Positions 35,032 to 43,919 are shown, counted from the first letter of the stretch. The stretch is DNA of 64,000 nucleotides from Cryobacterium frigoriphilum (GCF_004403305.1 NZ_SOHE01000041.1:62001-126000), one strand, 5' to 3'. A program made the numbers and translations. Notes: a model not told the origin generated them from the letters alone.

Positions 35032-36351
35032 GTGATCCCGACCCCCGCATTCCGCACCGACCGCTACGAGCTCACGATGGTCGACGCCGCCATTTCGAGC
35101 GGAACCGCCGACCGCGAGTGCATGTTCGAGGCCTTCGCCCGCCGCCTGCCGCCGGGCCGCCGCTACGGCATCCTCGCCGGCACCGGCCGCCTGCTCGAGC
35201 TCGTACGGGCATTTCGGTTCACGGATGCCGAGATCGGCTGGCTCGAAGAGAACGCGGTCGTGCGCCGCCCGACCCTCGACTGGCTCGCCAACTACGCGTT
35301 CAGCGGCAGCATCTGGGGCTACCAGGAGGGCGAAGCATACTTTCCGGGCTCTCCCCTGCTCAATGTGCAGAGCACCTTCGCCGAGGGCGTGTTGCTCGAA
35401 ACCCTGATTCTCAGCGTACTCAACTACGACACCTCGGTCGCGAGCGCGGCCGCGCGCATGGTCTCGGTCAGCCTCGGCCGCCCACTCGCCGAGATGGGAT
35501 CGCGCCGCACCGGCGAATACTCGGCCGTGGCCGCCGCGCGAGCGGCATACATCGCCGGCTTCTCGTCGACCAGCAACCTCGAGGCCGGGCGAAGCTGGGG
35601 AATCCCGACGATGGGCACCGCCGCCCACTCCTTCATGCTGCTGCACGATACCGAAGAGGATGCCTTTCGGGCGCAGGTCGCGGCCTTCGGTGTCGGCACG
35701 ACCCTGCTCGTGGACACCTACGACGTGCCCACCGGCATCGCTCTCGCCGTCGCCGTGGCCGGCCCCGCCCTGGGGTCGATCCGTATCGACTCGGGCGACC
35801 TGCCGACCGTTGTCGCGGCGGCTCGTGCCCAGCTCGACGCCCTCGGCGCCGTGCAGACCCGCATCACGGTCACGAGCGACCTCGATGAGCATGCGATCGC
35901 CGCGCTCTCGGCGTCGCCGGTGGATGCGTTCGGCGTGGGGACATCCGTCGTCACCGGCTCGGGCGAACCCGCCGCCGGCATGGTCTACAAGCTCGTTGCC
36001 CACAAGAACGACTCCGGCCAGTGGACGAGCGTCGCGAAGACCTCAACGGCCAAGCTCTCCGTCGGCGGACGCAAGACCGCGCTGCGCCGACTCGACTCCG
36101 CCGGCATTGCCCGCGAAGAGATTGTGCAGCTCGGCGACGGCCCCGAGGGCGCAGCTCCGGCCCCGCACGGCGGGCTGGAACGCGAGTTGCTCGTGCCTTT
36201 GGTGCAGGGCGGAGTCGTCGACGAGCGCTACGTCGGAGTGGCCGGTACCCAGCGGGCCCGCCAGCATCACGCGGCGGTCATGCAGGAGCTTCCGATCGAA
36301 GCGTTCCGCCTCGGCCGTGGCGACGCGGTCATTCCCACGTCATACCGGTAA
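35032..36351 (+). CDS. pncB: Nicotinate phosphoribosyltransferase
   Basis: 439 residues from [16 protein letters not shown] at the N-terminus, [11 protein letters not shown]-like [26 protein letters not shown] and [11 protein letters not shown] are family motifs; [10 protein letters not shown] binds the phosphoribosyl moiety. Converts nicotinate and PRPP to nicotinate mononucleotide in the Preiss-Handler salvage route. The window also has the full de novo route at 57267-62198, so this strain can use both. Confidence 0.95.
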   Translation: MIPTPAFRTDRYELTMVDAAISSGTADRECMFEAFARRLPPGRRYGILAGTGRLLELVRAFRFTDAEIGWLEENAVVRRPTLDWLANYAFSGSIWGYQEGEAYFPGSPLLNVQSTFAEGVLLETLILSVLNYDTSVASAAARMVSVSLGRPLAEMGSRRTGEYSAVAAARAAYIAGFSSTSNLEAGRSWGIPTMGTAAHSFMLLHDTEEDAFRAQVAAFGVGTTLLVDTYDVPTGIALAVAVAGPALGSIRIDSGDLPTVVAAARAQLDALGAVQTRITVTSDLDEHAIAALSASPVDAFGVGTSVVTGSGEPAAGMVYKLVAHKNDSGQWTSVAKTSTAKLSVGGRKTALRRLDSAGIAREEIVQLGDGPEGAAPAPHGGLERELLVPLVQGGVVDERYVGVAGTQRARQHHAAVMQELPIEAFRLGRGDAVIPTSYR

Positions 36352-36372
36352 CCGACCCAACCCCGTCGAGGC

Positions 36373-36666
36373 CTAGCTGGCCTTCATCTTCTCGTAGATG
36401 GCCTTGCAGGTCGGGCAGACCGGAAACTTCTCCGGATCGCGACCCGGCAGCCACTTCTTGCCGCATAGCGCCTTCACCGGCTTGCCGGACAGCGCCGATT
36501 CGAGAATCTTGTCCTTGGGAACATAGTGCGAGAACCGCTCGTGGTCGCCGGGCTCGATCTGCTCCTGCTCGATGAGTTCTTCGAGTTCGCGGTCGAGAGT
36601 CGACGTACCGCCGCCGGCGCCGGGCTGGCCTGGTTCTGCGATGCTTGCGCGAATGTCCTGAGTCAT
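36373..36666 (-). CDS. DUF3039 domain protein
   Basis: 97 residues. STLDRELEELIEQEQIEPGDHERFSHYVPKDKI and ALCGKKWLPGRDPEKFPVCPTCKAIYEKM define the actinobacterial DUF3039 family. CGKxW and CPTC form a likely zinc site. Function unknown. TAGACT lies 6 nt before the ATG. Confidence 0.9.
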   Translation of the reverse strand: MTQDIRASIAEPGQPGAGGGTSTLDRELEELIEQEQIEPGDHERFSHYVPKDKILESALSGKPVKALCGKKWLPGRDPEKFPVCPTCKAIYEKMKAS

Positions 36667-36672
36667 GGCCCA

Positions 36673-36678
36673 AGTCTA
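36673..36678 (-). promoter_or_regulatory. Candidate -10 of the DUF3039 gene (leaderless)
   Basis: TAGACT on the minus strand, 6 nt before the ATG at 36666. Confidence 0.4.
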
Positions 36679-36694
36679 AGCGGGCGGGTACACG

Positions 36695-38269
36695 CTATGC
36701 ACGCAGCGCTGAGGCGAGTATTTCGGGCCCGCGGCGTTCGAAGGCTCGCGCTCCGCGCCAGACCCCGACCACGAGAACGAACAGGCCCATGGCCACGCCG
36801 TAATAGAGGGCCGGCATAAACCAGTACGGGTCGACGAAGATGCCCAGCAGCAGCCCCAGCAGGGCCGGGCTCGACAGCACGATCGCACCGGTGAAGGTGA
36901 GCGATTGCACGATCGCGGAGGCCGTGTCGGATGCCTGCGGCTGCGCGAACGGGCTGTCACCGGGTTTGGTTGCCGGATAGGGGAAGCGAGCAGAGGTGTA
37001 GCTCGAGAAGCCGAGGCCGGTGAGAAAGATCGACGTGCTCACGCCGAGCATCGCGGGCAGCGGGCCCCAGTCGCCGTAGAAGAAGACGCTGAGCGCCGAA
37101 CCGAGACCGATGAGGGGGATGCCCACGACCAGGGTCGGCACCAGACGACCGATGCGGTCGGCCACGCCGCGGGTTCCAGACGCGACGTGCAGCCAAATCG
37201 CGGTGCTGTCGTAGGCGACGTCGTTGTGGATCGTCCAGCCGAGAAACAGGCACATGAGCGGCACCGGAAGCAGGGTGAGGTAATGCTCGGGCACTCCCGC
37301 GATCGTGAGGGGGATGTACACCAGAACCGGCACGACCGGGATCATGATCAGTGACACCCAGTACCGTGAGTCTCTGCCCCAGGAGGTGATGCTGCGCGCG
37401 GCAATCGCCCCGGCGGGAGTGTGCGGCAGGCGGTCAAACCAGCTCAGGCCGCCATACTGCCTGGCCGCGGCTTCCCGCCCCGGCGTCACCAGCATGCGGG
37501 CCACGAGTGCGACCCAGGCCAGCCAGAGCAGCCCGGCGGTTGCGAGCGCCACGAGGAGTTTGAGCAGAGCGGTCGCCCACTCGCCGGTCGCGGCGTCACC
37601 GGGAACGGCCCAGGCCGCGCCCATCGGCGTCCATCCCAGAATGGCGGCCAGGCCGCCCACGAGATCGAGCCCGTATCGGCTCCACTCCACGTTGAGCAGC
37701 AACACCCCGATCGGAGCACAGATGATGAGCACGAGCACTCCGGCCGCGCCGGTGAACTCTCGTGACCGCCGGGTCGACAACAGAAGGGAGGCCAGCGAGG
37801 TGCTCACGCGGGTGGCCAGCATGCAGGTGACGAACAGTGCTCCCGCCGCGATCAGTGCCAGCAGTGTCTCTGGAATGCCGCGGGACCAGGTGATCACCGT
37901 GGCGAGCAGCGCGAGACCGAGCACGATGGCGGGAACCCCGAGAAAGGAAGACACGAGCAGTCCGCCGGCCAGAGAACGCGTCGGCACCCCGAACAGGGCG
38001 AAGTTGCGCGGATCCATGGTGTCATCGATGCCTACCAACAGGGGCATCACGAAGAAGCCCAGCACGACAAGCGCCCCGCCAACCGTGCACGCGTCACGAA
38101 TCAGGGTGACGTCATCCACAAACCGGGCGCCGACCAGAACGGTGACGAGAACGGCGGCGATGGCGAGACCGTAGGCCAGGCCGACGAGAACACCGACTAT
38201 TTGCCAGGGACTGCGCCGAAAGGCGTTTCCGAGCAGACGAACCTTCAGTCGGAGAAGCTGTGCAACCAT
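36695..38269 (-). CDS. ABC transporter permease, large single-subunit type
   Basis: 524 residues with about twelve hydrophobic segments and no soluble domain of note. It overlaps the preceding ABC ATPase gene by 25 bp, so the two form an exporter or membrane-remodelling pair. Similar two-gene ABC-2 units occur widely in Actinobacteria without a known substrate. Conserved blocks include MDPRNFALFGVPTRSLAGGL and WTIHNDVAYDSTAIWLHVASGTRGVADRIGRL. Confidence 0.85.
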   Translation of the reverse strand: MVAQLLRLKVRLLGNAFRRSPWQIVGVLVGLAYGLAIAAVLVTVLVGARFVDDVTLIRDACTVGGALVVLGFFVMPLLVGIDDTMDPRNFALFGVPTRSLAGGLLVSSFLGVPAIVLGLALLATVITWSRGIPETLLALIAAGALFVTCMLATRVSTSLASLLLSTRRSREFTGAAGVLVLIICAPIGVLLLNVEWSRYGLDLVGGLAAILGWTPMGAAWAVPGDAATGEWATALLKLLVALATAGLLWLAWVALVARMLVTPGREAAARQYGGLSWFDRLPHTPAGAIAARSITSWGRDSRYWVSLIMIPVVPVLVYIPLTIAGVPEHYLTLLPVPLMCLFLGWTIHNDVAYDSTAIWLHVASGTRGVADRIGRLVPTLVVGIPLIGLGSALSVFFYGDWGPLPAMLGVSTSIFLTGLGFSSYTSARFPYPATKPGDSPFAQPQASDTASAIVQSLTFTGAIVLSSPALLGLLLGIFVDPYWFMPALYYGVAMGLFVLVVGVWRGARAFERRGPEILASALRA

Positions 38270-39816
38270 TCCATGCCCTCCGCGACCTTGCGCCCGCCGG
38301 CCAGTTCGATGAAACGCTCTTCGAGCGTGGCCGAACCGCGCACCTCGGCAATCGTGCCGGAGGCCAGAACGGTACCCTGCACGATGATCGCGACGTGGTC
38401 ACAGACACGCTGGATGAGGTCCATCCCGTGGCTGCTGAGCAATACCGTGCCACCGCTCGCGACGTACTTCTGCAAAATCTCGGTGACATTGACGGCCGAA
38501 ACCGGGTCGACGGATTCGAACGGTTCGTCGAGCACGAGCACCCGCGGCGAGTGGATCATGGCACAGGCCAAGGCGATCTTTTTCGTCATTCCGGCCGAAT
38601 AGTCGGCGACGAGTCGATTGAGGGCATCCTCGAGCCCGAAGGCTGCGGCCAGGTCGGCGCTGCGTTCTCGCACCGCGCGGTTGTCGAGTCCGCGCAGGGT
38701 GCCGGAGTAGTAGAGCAGCTGGGCGCCCGTGAGGCGATCGAAAAGTCGCAGACGATCGGGAAGAACGCCGATCAGTCGCTTCGCCTGCACGGGCTTGGCC
38801 CAGACGTCGATTCCGTGAACGTGGATGGAACCGGCGTTCGGCCGCAGGAGACCCGTGATCATCGAGAGCGTCGTGGTCTTGCCTGCCCCATTGGGGCCGA
38901 CAATTCCATAGAACGATCCGGCGCGTACCTCCAGATCGACGCCCGAGACGGCGGTGGTGGGCCCGAAGCGCTTCACCAGACCGGATGCGCGCACAACGAC
39001 GGGCGCGAGCGGATCGGCCAGTTCGACGGTGGCGCGCTCGATGACGGCCACGGGCTTGCGCTTCTTGGGCCGCGGGGCCGCAGCAGGCCGGTCGGGCGTC
39101 ACGCTGGGCAGCGCTGTGGGCAGCACCGCGGTCACGAGAGCCTCAGCGGTCAGCTTCGACTCAGCGGTCAGCTTCGCCTCGGCAGCCGATCTCGCCTCCG
39201 AAGCCAGTCTCGCCTCCGAAGCCAGCGCTGCCTCACGGGTTTCTGCGGCGAGCGTCTGGGCTGCGAGCGTCTGGGCTGCGAGCGTCTGGGCTGCGAGCGT
39301 CTCGGCCCGGGCTGCTGCCGCCTCTGCCTTGCGGGCAGCTTCGGCGCGCGCAGCTACGGCACGGGCGGCCGCGGCGGTACTCGCGGCCGTCTTTGCCGCG
39401 CTCGACCGCGCCGCGCCGGGCCGCGCCGCGGACGACGAGGCTGACGAAGCAACTGCCGTGCGGGCCTGGCTGCGTGCAGCGGCAGCCGACTTGGCAGGTG
39501 AGGGTCTCGCAGGTGAGGGTCTCGCAGGTGAGGATTTCGCGGGTGAGGACTTCGCGGGTGAGGACTTCGCCGGTGATTCGGAGATCGTGCCGGGGCGGGC
39601 CTGTTGGGGGGGCGCGGGCTTGAGGGCGAAAGGTTTCGGCGCTGCCGACTTCGCTGCGGTGGTGCGCGGTCGAGCCGGCTTGGGGCGACCGGAGGCCGGC
39701 CGCGACGCGGTCACGGGTGCGACCGGGTCCGCCTCCGCTGCTGTGTTTCTCGAGGGATCTGAGGGTCTCGAAGACTCGCCCCTCGGGGGTTCGGCTCTCG
39801 GGGCTTCAGGGGTCAC
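38245..39816 (-). CDS. ABC transporter ATP-binding protein with a 265-residue basic, repetitive N-terminal tail
   Basis: 523 residues. The ABC domain occupies about residues 270-505: Walker A GPNGAGKTT near 306, signature YSAGMTKKIALA and Walker B VLVLDEPFESVD. The N-terminal half is low complexity: Pro/Lys/Arg-rich, then SPAKS/SPARP pentads, Ala/Ser/Arg stretches, LAAQT pentads and Ala/Glu heptad-like EAKLTAES segments (possible coiled coil), then RPKKRKP before the domain. TAAGTT lies 6 nt before GTG 39816, so the long form appears to be the real product. SPAK pentads resemble histone-H1-like tails; binding to DNA, lipid or RNA is speculation. Confidence 0.88.
   Translation of the reverse strand: MTPEAPRAEPPRGESSRPSDPSRNTAAEADPVAPVTASRPASGRPKPARPRTTAAKSAAPKPFALKPAPPQQARPGTISESPAKSSPAKSSPAKSSPARPSPARPSPAKSAAAARSQARTAVASSASSSAARPGAARSSAAKTAASTAAAARAVAARAEAARKAEAAAARAETLAAQTLAAQTLAAQTLAAETREAALASEARLASEARSAAEAKLTAESKLTAEALVTAVLPTALPSVTPDRPAAAPRPKKRKPVAVIERATVELADPLAPVVVRASGLVKRFGPTTAVSGVDLEVRAGSFYGIVGPNGAGKTTTLSMITGLLRPNAGSIHVHGIDVWAKPVQAKRLIGVLPDRLRLFDRLTGAQLLYYSGTLRGLDNRAVRERSADLAAAFGLEDALNRLVADYSAGMTKKIALACAMIHSPRVLVLDEPFESVDPVSAVNVTEILQKYVASGGTVLLSSHGMDLIQRVCDHVAIIVQGTVLASGTIAEVRGSATLEERFIELAGGRKVAEGMEWLHSFSD
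39249..39305. repeat. Tandem repeat, about 4 x 15 bp, coding
   Basis: Units of gctgcgagcgtctgg encode LAAQT pentads in the N-terminal tail of the ABC ATPase. Confidence 0.85.
39490..39575. repeat. Tandem repeat, about 6 x 15 bp, coding
   Basis: Units of gcaggtgagggtctc and gcgggtgaggacttc encode the SPAKS/SPARP pentads in the N-terminal tail of the ABC ATPase. Confidence 0.85.
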
Positions 39817-39822
39817 CCCGCT

Positions 39823-39828
39823 AACTTA
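39823..39828 (-). promoter_or_regulatory. Candidate -10 of the ABC ATPase gene (leaderless)
   Basis: TAAGTT on the minus strand, 6 nt before the GTG at 39816. It supports translation of the long N-terminal tail. Confidence 0.4.
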
Positions 39829-40083
39829 CCAACCGCACCCTGACACCCAGATGTGGGTCGGCAGCTGCGGGCCGCCCGCCACGGTCGTCGTGTGGTCACA
39901 GCTTGGGCACGGAATCTGCCCATACTTGGCCTCATTCTACTAAAAGTGTATGGTTATAGTGGCATAACGATGTGTCTTTGTGTGAACCAGTGGGTAAACC
40001 TTGGGCAAACTCTGACTTATTCAATCCCTGAGAAGTCGAGTGGTTCCTGAGGCTGCGCCCAAACCATTCTTGAGGAGATAATC

Positions 40084-40776
40084 GTGACCACCCAGGTAGT
40101 CATTCTCGCGGCGGGCATGGGCAGCCGTCTCGGCCGCTCACTTCCGAAGCCGCTCACCGAGCTCAGCGACGGCCGCACCATCATGCAGCAGCAGTTCGAC
40201 AACATCGCTCACGCCTTCGGCACGGTCGCCAAGGTCACCATCGTTGTCGGCTACAAGCTCGAGCACATCATTGAGGCCTTCCCCCAGGCATCCTTCGTGT
40301 ACAACGAGCAGTACGACCAGACGAACACCTCGAAGAGTCTGCTGCGCGCGCTTCAGGCGTCCGCTCCCGGCGGTGTGCTCTGGATGAATGGCGACGTGGT
40401 CTTCGACCCGGCCATCCTCGATCGTGCAGCGGCCATGATGGCCCGCGACCAGTCCTTCGTCATGGTCAACACCGACAAGGTGTCCGATGAAGAGGTCAAG
40501 TACACGATGAGCACTGAGGGCTACATCAAGGAGCTCTCGAAGACCGTCAAGGGCGGCCTCGGCGAGGCCGTCGGCATCAACTACGTGTCGGCCGCCGACA
40601 AGGCGCTGCTCATTCGGCACCTGATCAAGGTCGACGCGCAGGACTATTTCGAGCGCGGCATTGAACTCGCGATCGAAAAGAACCGCATGCTGGTCGAACC
40701 GATCAATATCTCGGACTTCTACGCCGTCGAAGTCGACTTCGCCGAAGACCTCGAGCGGGCCAACCTCTTCGTCTGA
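40084..40776 (+). CDS. MobA-like nucleotidyltransferase of the cell-wall glycopolymer locus
   Basis: 230 residues from GTG after a gaggaga site. ILAAGMGSRLGRSLPKPL is the NTP-transferase signature; GDVVFDP holds the metal-binding Asp. The sequence resembles LicC/phosphocholine- or sugar-nucleotidyltransferases, which make CDP- or NDP-activated building blocks. The TagG/TagH-like exporter follows, so it probably activates a substituent of an exported polymer. An AT-rich 150-bp region with TATAGT near 39954 precedes it and may hold the promoter. Confidence 0.8.
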   Translation: MTTQVVILAAGMGSRLGRSLPKPLTELSDGRTIMQQQFDNIAHAFGTVAKVTIVVGYKLEHIIEAFPQASFVYNEQYDQTNTSKSLLRALQASAPGGVLWMNGDVVFDPAILDRAAAMMARDQSFVMVNTDKVSDEEVKYTMSTEGYIKELSKTVKGGLGEAVGINYVSAADKALLIRHLIKVDAQDYFERGIELAIEKNRMLVEPINISDFYAVEVDFAEDLERANLFV

Positions 40777-40844
40777 TCCGTCACGGGCGAGCGCGGGCGG
40801 GCATCCGCCCGCGCAGACACACGCGCGTGCCCGCCCACGGCCCG

Positions 40845-40908
40845 CGCTCACCTACGCCCGCGCTCACCTACGCCCGCGCTCACCTACGCCCGCATTCACC
40901 TACGATAG
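40845..40908. repeat. Tandem repeat, 4 x 16 bp, intergenic
   Basis: Three exact units of cgctcacctacgcccg plus a diverged fourth in which TACGCC has become TACGAT (40901-40906), the likely -10 of the following transcript. Confidence 0.9.
40901..40906 (+). promoter_or_regulatory. Candidate -10 for the ABC exporter transcript
   Basis: TACGAT, 7 nt before a GTG at 40914 that opens a 13-codon leader ORF ending in TGA at 40953-40955. This overlaps the GTG 40952 start of the permease gene. Confidence 0.4.
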
Positions 40909-40910
40909 AG

Positions 40911-40948
40911 CGCGTGAACAGATACGGTGCGCGTGAACAGATACGGTG
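40911..40948. repeat. Exact duplication, 2 x 19 bp, over the start region of the permease gene
   Basis: cgcgtgaacagatacggtg occurs twice in tandem, followed by a partial third copy (cgcgtgag). The duplication alters the frame of upstream GTG codons. Confidence 0.9.
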
Positions 40949-40951
40949 CGC

Positions 40952-41752
40952 GTGAGTAGTTTTGCCGAGGTACGCCCGCAGCAGCGCACCGCCTTCGCCC
41001 GTTACCGACACTCCCTGTGGCTGCTGACTCAGCGGGACCTGCGGGTGCGCTATTCAACGTCGGTGCTCGGATATTTCTGGTCGATTCTCGACCCGCTCGT
41101 CATGGCCGGCATCTACTGGTTCGTCTTCACCCAGGTTTTTCAACGCCCGGTCGGCGACGAGCCGTACATCGTGTTTCTGCTGGCGGCACTGCTGCCGTGG
41201 ATGTGGTTCAACGGTGCCGTCTCCGACTGCACGCGAGCGTTTCTGCGTGAGGCGAAGCTCATCCGCTCGACGCGCATCCCGCGCACCATCTGGGTGAACC
41301 GGCTCGTGCTGTCGAAGGGTATCGAGTTTCTGGCAGCGATCCCGGTTCTCATTCTCTTCGCGATCGTTTACCGCGCAGAGCTCAACGTCGACGCGGTGCT
41401 GTTTCCCCTCGCGATCGTGCTGCAGACCGCGCTCACTGCGGGAGTCGGCCTGCTGGTCGCTCCCCTGGTTGTCTTTTTCCGCGACCTTGAGCGCGCCGTG
41501 AAGCTGATTCTGCGCTTTCTGTTCTACGCCTCCCCCATCATCTACGGCACGAGCAACCTGCCGCCGGAATTGCAGTTCTGGGCCGCGTTCAACCCCCTCA
41601 CCGGGATTTTCAGCCTGTACCGGGCCGCGTTCTTTCCCGACCAGCTTGATTGGTTCGCGGTGGCCGTCAGCGCGGCCATGTCGCTGGCCTTTCTGGGACT
41701 CGGTCTGCTCGTCTTCAGCCGGGCCGAACGCGCCGTTCTGAAGGAGATCTGA
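40952..41752 (+). CDS. ABC-2 type polysaccharide/teichoic acid export permease (TagG/Wzm-like)
   Basis: 266 residues from GTG 40952 (GTG 40946 would add two). YRHSLWLLTQRDLRVRYSTSVLGYFWSILDPLVMAGIYWFVF begins the family, and six membrane helices follow. With the next gene, which overlaps by one base, it forms an exporter for lipid-linked wall polymers. The start overlaps the stop of a short leader ORF (see findings). Confidence 0.88.
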   Translation: MSSFAEVRPQQRTAFARYRHSLWLLTQRDLRVRYSTSVLGYFWSILDPLVMAGIYWFVFTQVFQRPVGDEPYIVFLLAALLPWMWFNGAVSDCTRAFLREAKLIRSTRIPRTIWVNRLVLSKGIEFLAAIPVLILFAIVYRAELNVDAVLFPLAIVLQTALTAGVGLLVAPLVVFFRDLERAVKLILRFLFYASPIIYGTSNLPPELQFWAAFNPLTGIFSLYRAAFFPDQLDWFAVAVSAAMSLAFLGLGLLVFSRAERAVLKEI

Positions 41753-42540
41753 TGTCGAATCCGACCGTTGCTTCACCGGGAACGACACCCCAGGCGCCCG
41801 TAATTGCACTGACGGATGTCGGCATCCGCTTTCGCCGTAATCGGCGTGGTCGGCGCTCGTTCAAGGATCTGTTCTCGAGCCGCAGCCGCCGTAGTCGACC
41901 GAATGAGTTCTGGGCCCTGCAGCACGTCAATTTCACGGTGCAGCGCGGCGAGGCGATCGGGGTGGTGGGCCGTAACGGCCAGGGCAAGTCCACCCTGCTG
42001 AAACTCGTGACCGGCGTGGTGTTGGCCGATGAGGGGCGCGTGCACGTCACCGAGGGGGTTGCTCCGCTCATTGAAATCACGGGCGGTTTTGTCGATGATC
42101 TCACGGTGCGCGACAACGTCTATCTGACCGCCGGGCTGCACGGCATGACCCGCAAGCAAATCGATTCTCGATTCGATGACATCATCTCGTTTGCAGAGAT
42201 CGCCGATTTCATCGATACGCCCTACAAACACCTGTCGAGCGGCATGAAGGTGCGCATCGCCTTCGCCGTTATTTCGCGGCTCGAGGAGCCAATTCTGCTG
42301 GTCGACGAGGTGCTCGCCGTCGGCGACAAGGCCTTTCGGGAGAAGTGCTACCGCCGCATCGAGGAACTCCTCGCGGGCGGGCGCACCCTCTTCTTTGTCT
42401 CACACAATGAGCGGGATCTGCGTCGGTTCTGCACCCGTGGGCTGTACCTCGACAAGGGCGCCCTCGTGCTCGACGCCCCCATCGCCGAGGTGCTCGGCCG
42501 ATACAACGCCGACTACGGTATCAAACCGGCCAAGCCGTAA
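41752..42540 (+). CDS. ABC exporter ATP-binding protein (TagH/Wzt-like)
   Basis: 262 residues. Walker A VVGRNGQGKST near residue 75, a degenerate signature LSSGMKVRIAFA as is usual in TagH/Wzt, and Walker B PILLVDEVLAVGD. It lacks the C-terminal carbohydrate-binding extension of some Wzt proteins. ALQHVNFTVQRGEAIGVVGRN and IEITGGFVDDLTVRDNV are typical. Partner of the permease just upstream. Confidence 0.92.
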   Translation: MSNPTVASPGTTPQAPVIALTDVGIRFRRNRRGRRSFKDLFSSRSRRSRPNEFWALQHVNFTVQRGEAIGVVGRNGQGKSTLLKLVTGVVLADEGRVHVTEGVAPLIEITGGFVDDLTVRDNVYLTAGLHGMTRKQIDSRFDDIISFAEIADFIDTPYKHLSSGMKVRIAFAVISRLEEPILLVDEVLAVGDKAFREKCYRRIEELLAGGRTLFFVSHNERDLRRFCTRGLYLDKGALVLDAPIAEVLGRYNADYGIKPAKP

Positions 42541-42542
42541 CT

Positions 42543-42620
42543 CGGCGCTGCTCTTAACGGCGGCGCTGTACTCAGCGGCGCTGTACTTAGCGGCGCTGTA
42601 CTTAGCGGCGCTGTACGGCG
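42543..42620. repeat. Tandem repeat, about 5 x 15 bp
   Basis: Units of cggcgctgtacttag follow the TagH-like stop. The stop codon and last codons of the convergent XRE gene (ends 42602) lie inside the array. Confidence 0.9.
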
Positions 42621-42913
42621 TGTGCCTCCTGTTCACGGCGAAAGTCCAGAGCGGTGTAGCTGTCGCGGGTCGGCGGCAGGTGAGCCGTCGTGAAACCGAT
42701 CAGCAGTTCACTGGGTTCCATCCCGAGCACTGTCGCCAGGCGGATGAGGGTATGGAAGGTGGGATTGCCGTGTCCGCGGTCGATTCGGGCGTAATTCGAC
42801 ACGTTGAGTCCGGCTAGATGGGCGACGGTCTCTTGATTCAGAGAGAGCGCCAGACGGCGTTCGCGCAAGCGACCACCCAAGATTCGGGACGCTTCAGATT
42901 TAGGCTCAGGCAT
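42602..42913 (-). CDS. XRE-family helix-turn-helix protein
   Basis: 103 residues. LGGRLRERRLALSLNQETVAHLAGLNVSNYARIDRGHGNPTFHTLIRLATVLGMEPSELL is a complete Cro/CI-type HTH. TAGAAC lies 6 nt before the ATG. The C-terminus (AVQRR) is encoded in a 15-bp repeat array, which also supplies the stop. Target unknown; it may regulate the wall-polymer genes around it. Confidence 0.85.
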   Translation of the reverse strand: MPEPKSEASRILGGRLRERRLALSLNQETVAHLAGLNVSNYARIDRGHGNPTFHTLIRLATVLGMEPSELLIGFTTAHLPPTRDSYTALDFRREQEAHAVQRR

Positions 42914-43060
42914 GTCTCAGTTCTACTCTTACAGGGGATATGGCACCAGTGGTTTTGAGGCTCGCGGTACCCCCACTTTCGGCATCAGACCAGCACTGGG
43001 GTCATCCCGTCAACTCGCGTAAACTGACCGCGGCAGGCACTGCAGAGGTTTCCAGCCACA

Positions 43061-43100
43061 CACGGCCATACACCGCCATACACCGCCACACACCGCCACA
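43061..43100. repeat. Tandem repeat, 4 x 10 bp, intergenic
   Basis: Units of caccgccata or caccgccaca end 6 bp before the GAGGAGG site of the next gene. Confidence 0.85.
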
Positions 43101-43115
43101 CGAGGAGGCGCCACG

Positions 43116-43919
43116 ATGTCCACGCAGCCCACACCCATCCTGTCTTCGACCGGCGGCACTCCCGAGGGCGGCCAGCTGCCGACCGGTGTCGTCAAGGGCT
43201 TCGATCGAATCATGTCGATCCACCGACCGGTGGTGCTCGCGCACATCCGCGGCATCCGCCGCCGCCACCCGGATGCGACGCCGTCCGAATTGGTGCGCAT
43301 TCTCGAACGCCGGTATCTGGCCGCCGTCACGACGGGCGGGGCCGCTGTCGGCGCGACGGCCGTTATTCCCGGCATTGGTACCGGCGTGACGCTCGCCCTC
43401 TCCGGGGTCGAGACGGCCGGTTTTCTCGAGGCGACCGCCCTGTTCGCTCAGTCGGTGAGCGAGGTGCACGGTATCGCCGTCGACGAGCCGGACCGCGCGC
43501 GCGCCCTCGTCATGACGATGATGCTCGGGCACGAGGGCACCGACCTGGTTCGGCAGCTGGCCGGGCAGTTCACCGGCAGCGGAGCCGCTCGCGGCGCCTA
43601 CTGGGGTGAACTGGTCACCAACAGCATTCCGCGGGCCATAGTGGGGCCCCTGACGGATCGGCTGAGGTCGGCCTTCATCCGCCAGTTCGCGGCCCGCGGG
43701 GGCGCGAGCCTCGTGGGCAAGGCACTGCCGTTCGGCGTCGGAGCCATCATCGGCGGTGCCGGAAACCACATTCTCGGCAAGCGGGTCATGCAGACCTCGA
43801 GGCTCGCCTTTGGACCGGCTCCCGACGGATTCCGACCGGAGCTTGATCCTCAGCTGCGCGAGATCACCCTTCGTCCGTCGCGACCGTCCCGTCTGTGGAG
43901 CGTTCGGCGTAAGGGCTGA
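43116..43919 (+). CDS. Hypothetical membrane-associated protein, possibly EcsC-like
   Basis: 267 residues from ATG after GAGGAGG. Not confidently recognised. Residues 30-70 are basic (IRGIRRRHPDATPSELVRILERRY), followed by Gly/Ala-rich hydrophobic segments near 72-105 and 195-225 (GKALPFGVGAIIGGAGNHILGKRV). The final glycine-rich hairpin plus helix resembles EcsC-family proteins. Its last 56 bp overlap the convergent TagF-like gene in antisense. Confidence 0.7.
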   Translation: MSTQPTPILSSTGGTPEGGQLPTGVVKGFDRIMSIHRPVVLAHIRGIRRRHPDATPSELVRILERRYLAAVTTGGAAVGATAVIPGIGTGVTLALSGVETAGFLEATALFAQSVSEVHGIAVDEPDRARALVMTMMLGHEGTDLVRQLAGQFTGSGAARGAYWGELVTNSIPRAIVGPLTDRLRSAFIRQFAARGGASLVGKALPFGVGAIIGGAGNHILGKRVMQTSRLAFGPAPDGFRPELDPQLREITLRPSRPSRLWSVRRKG

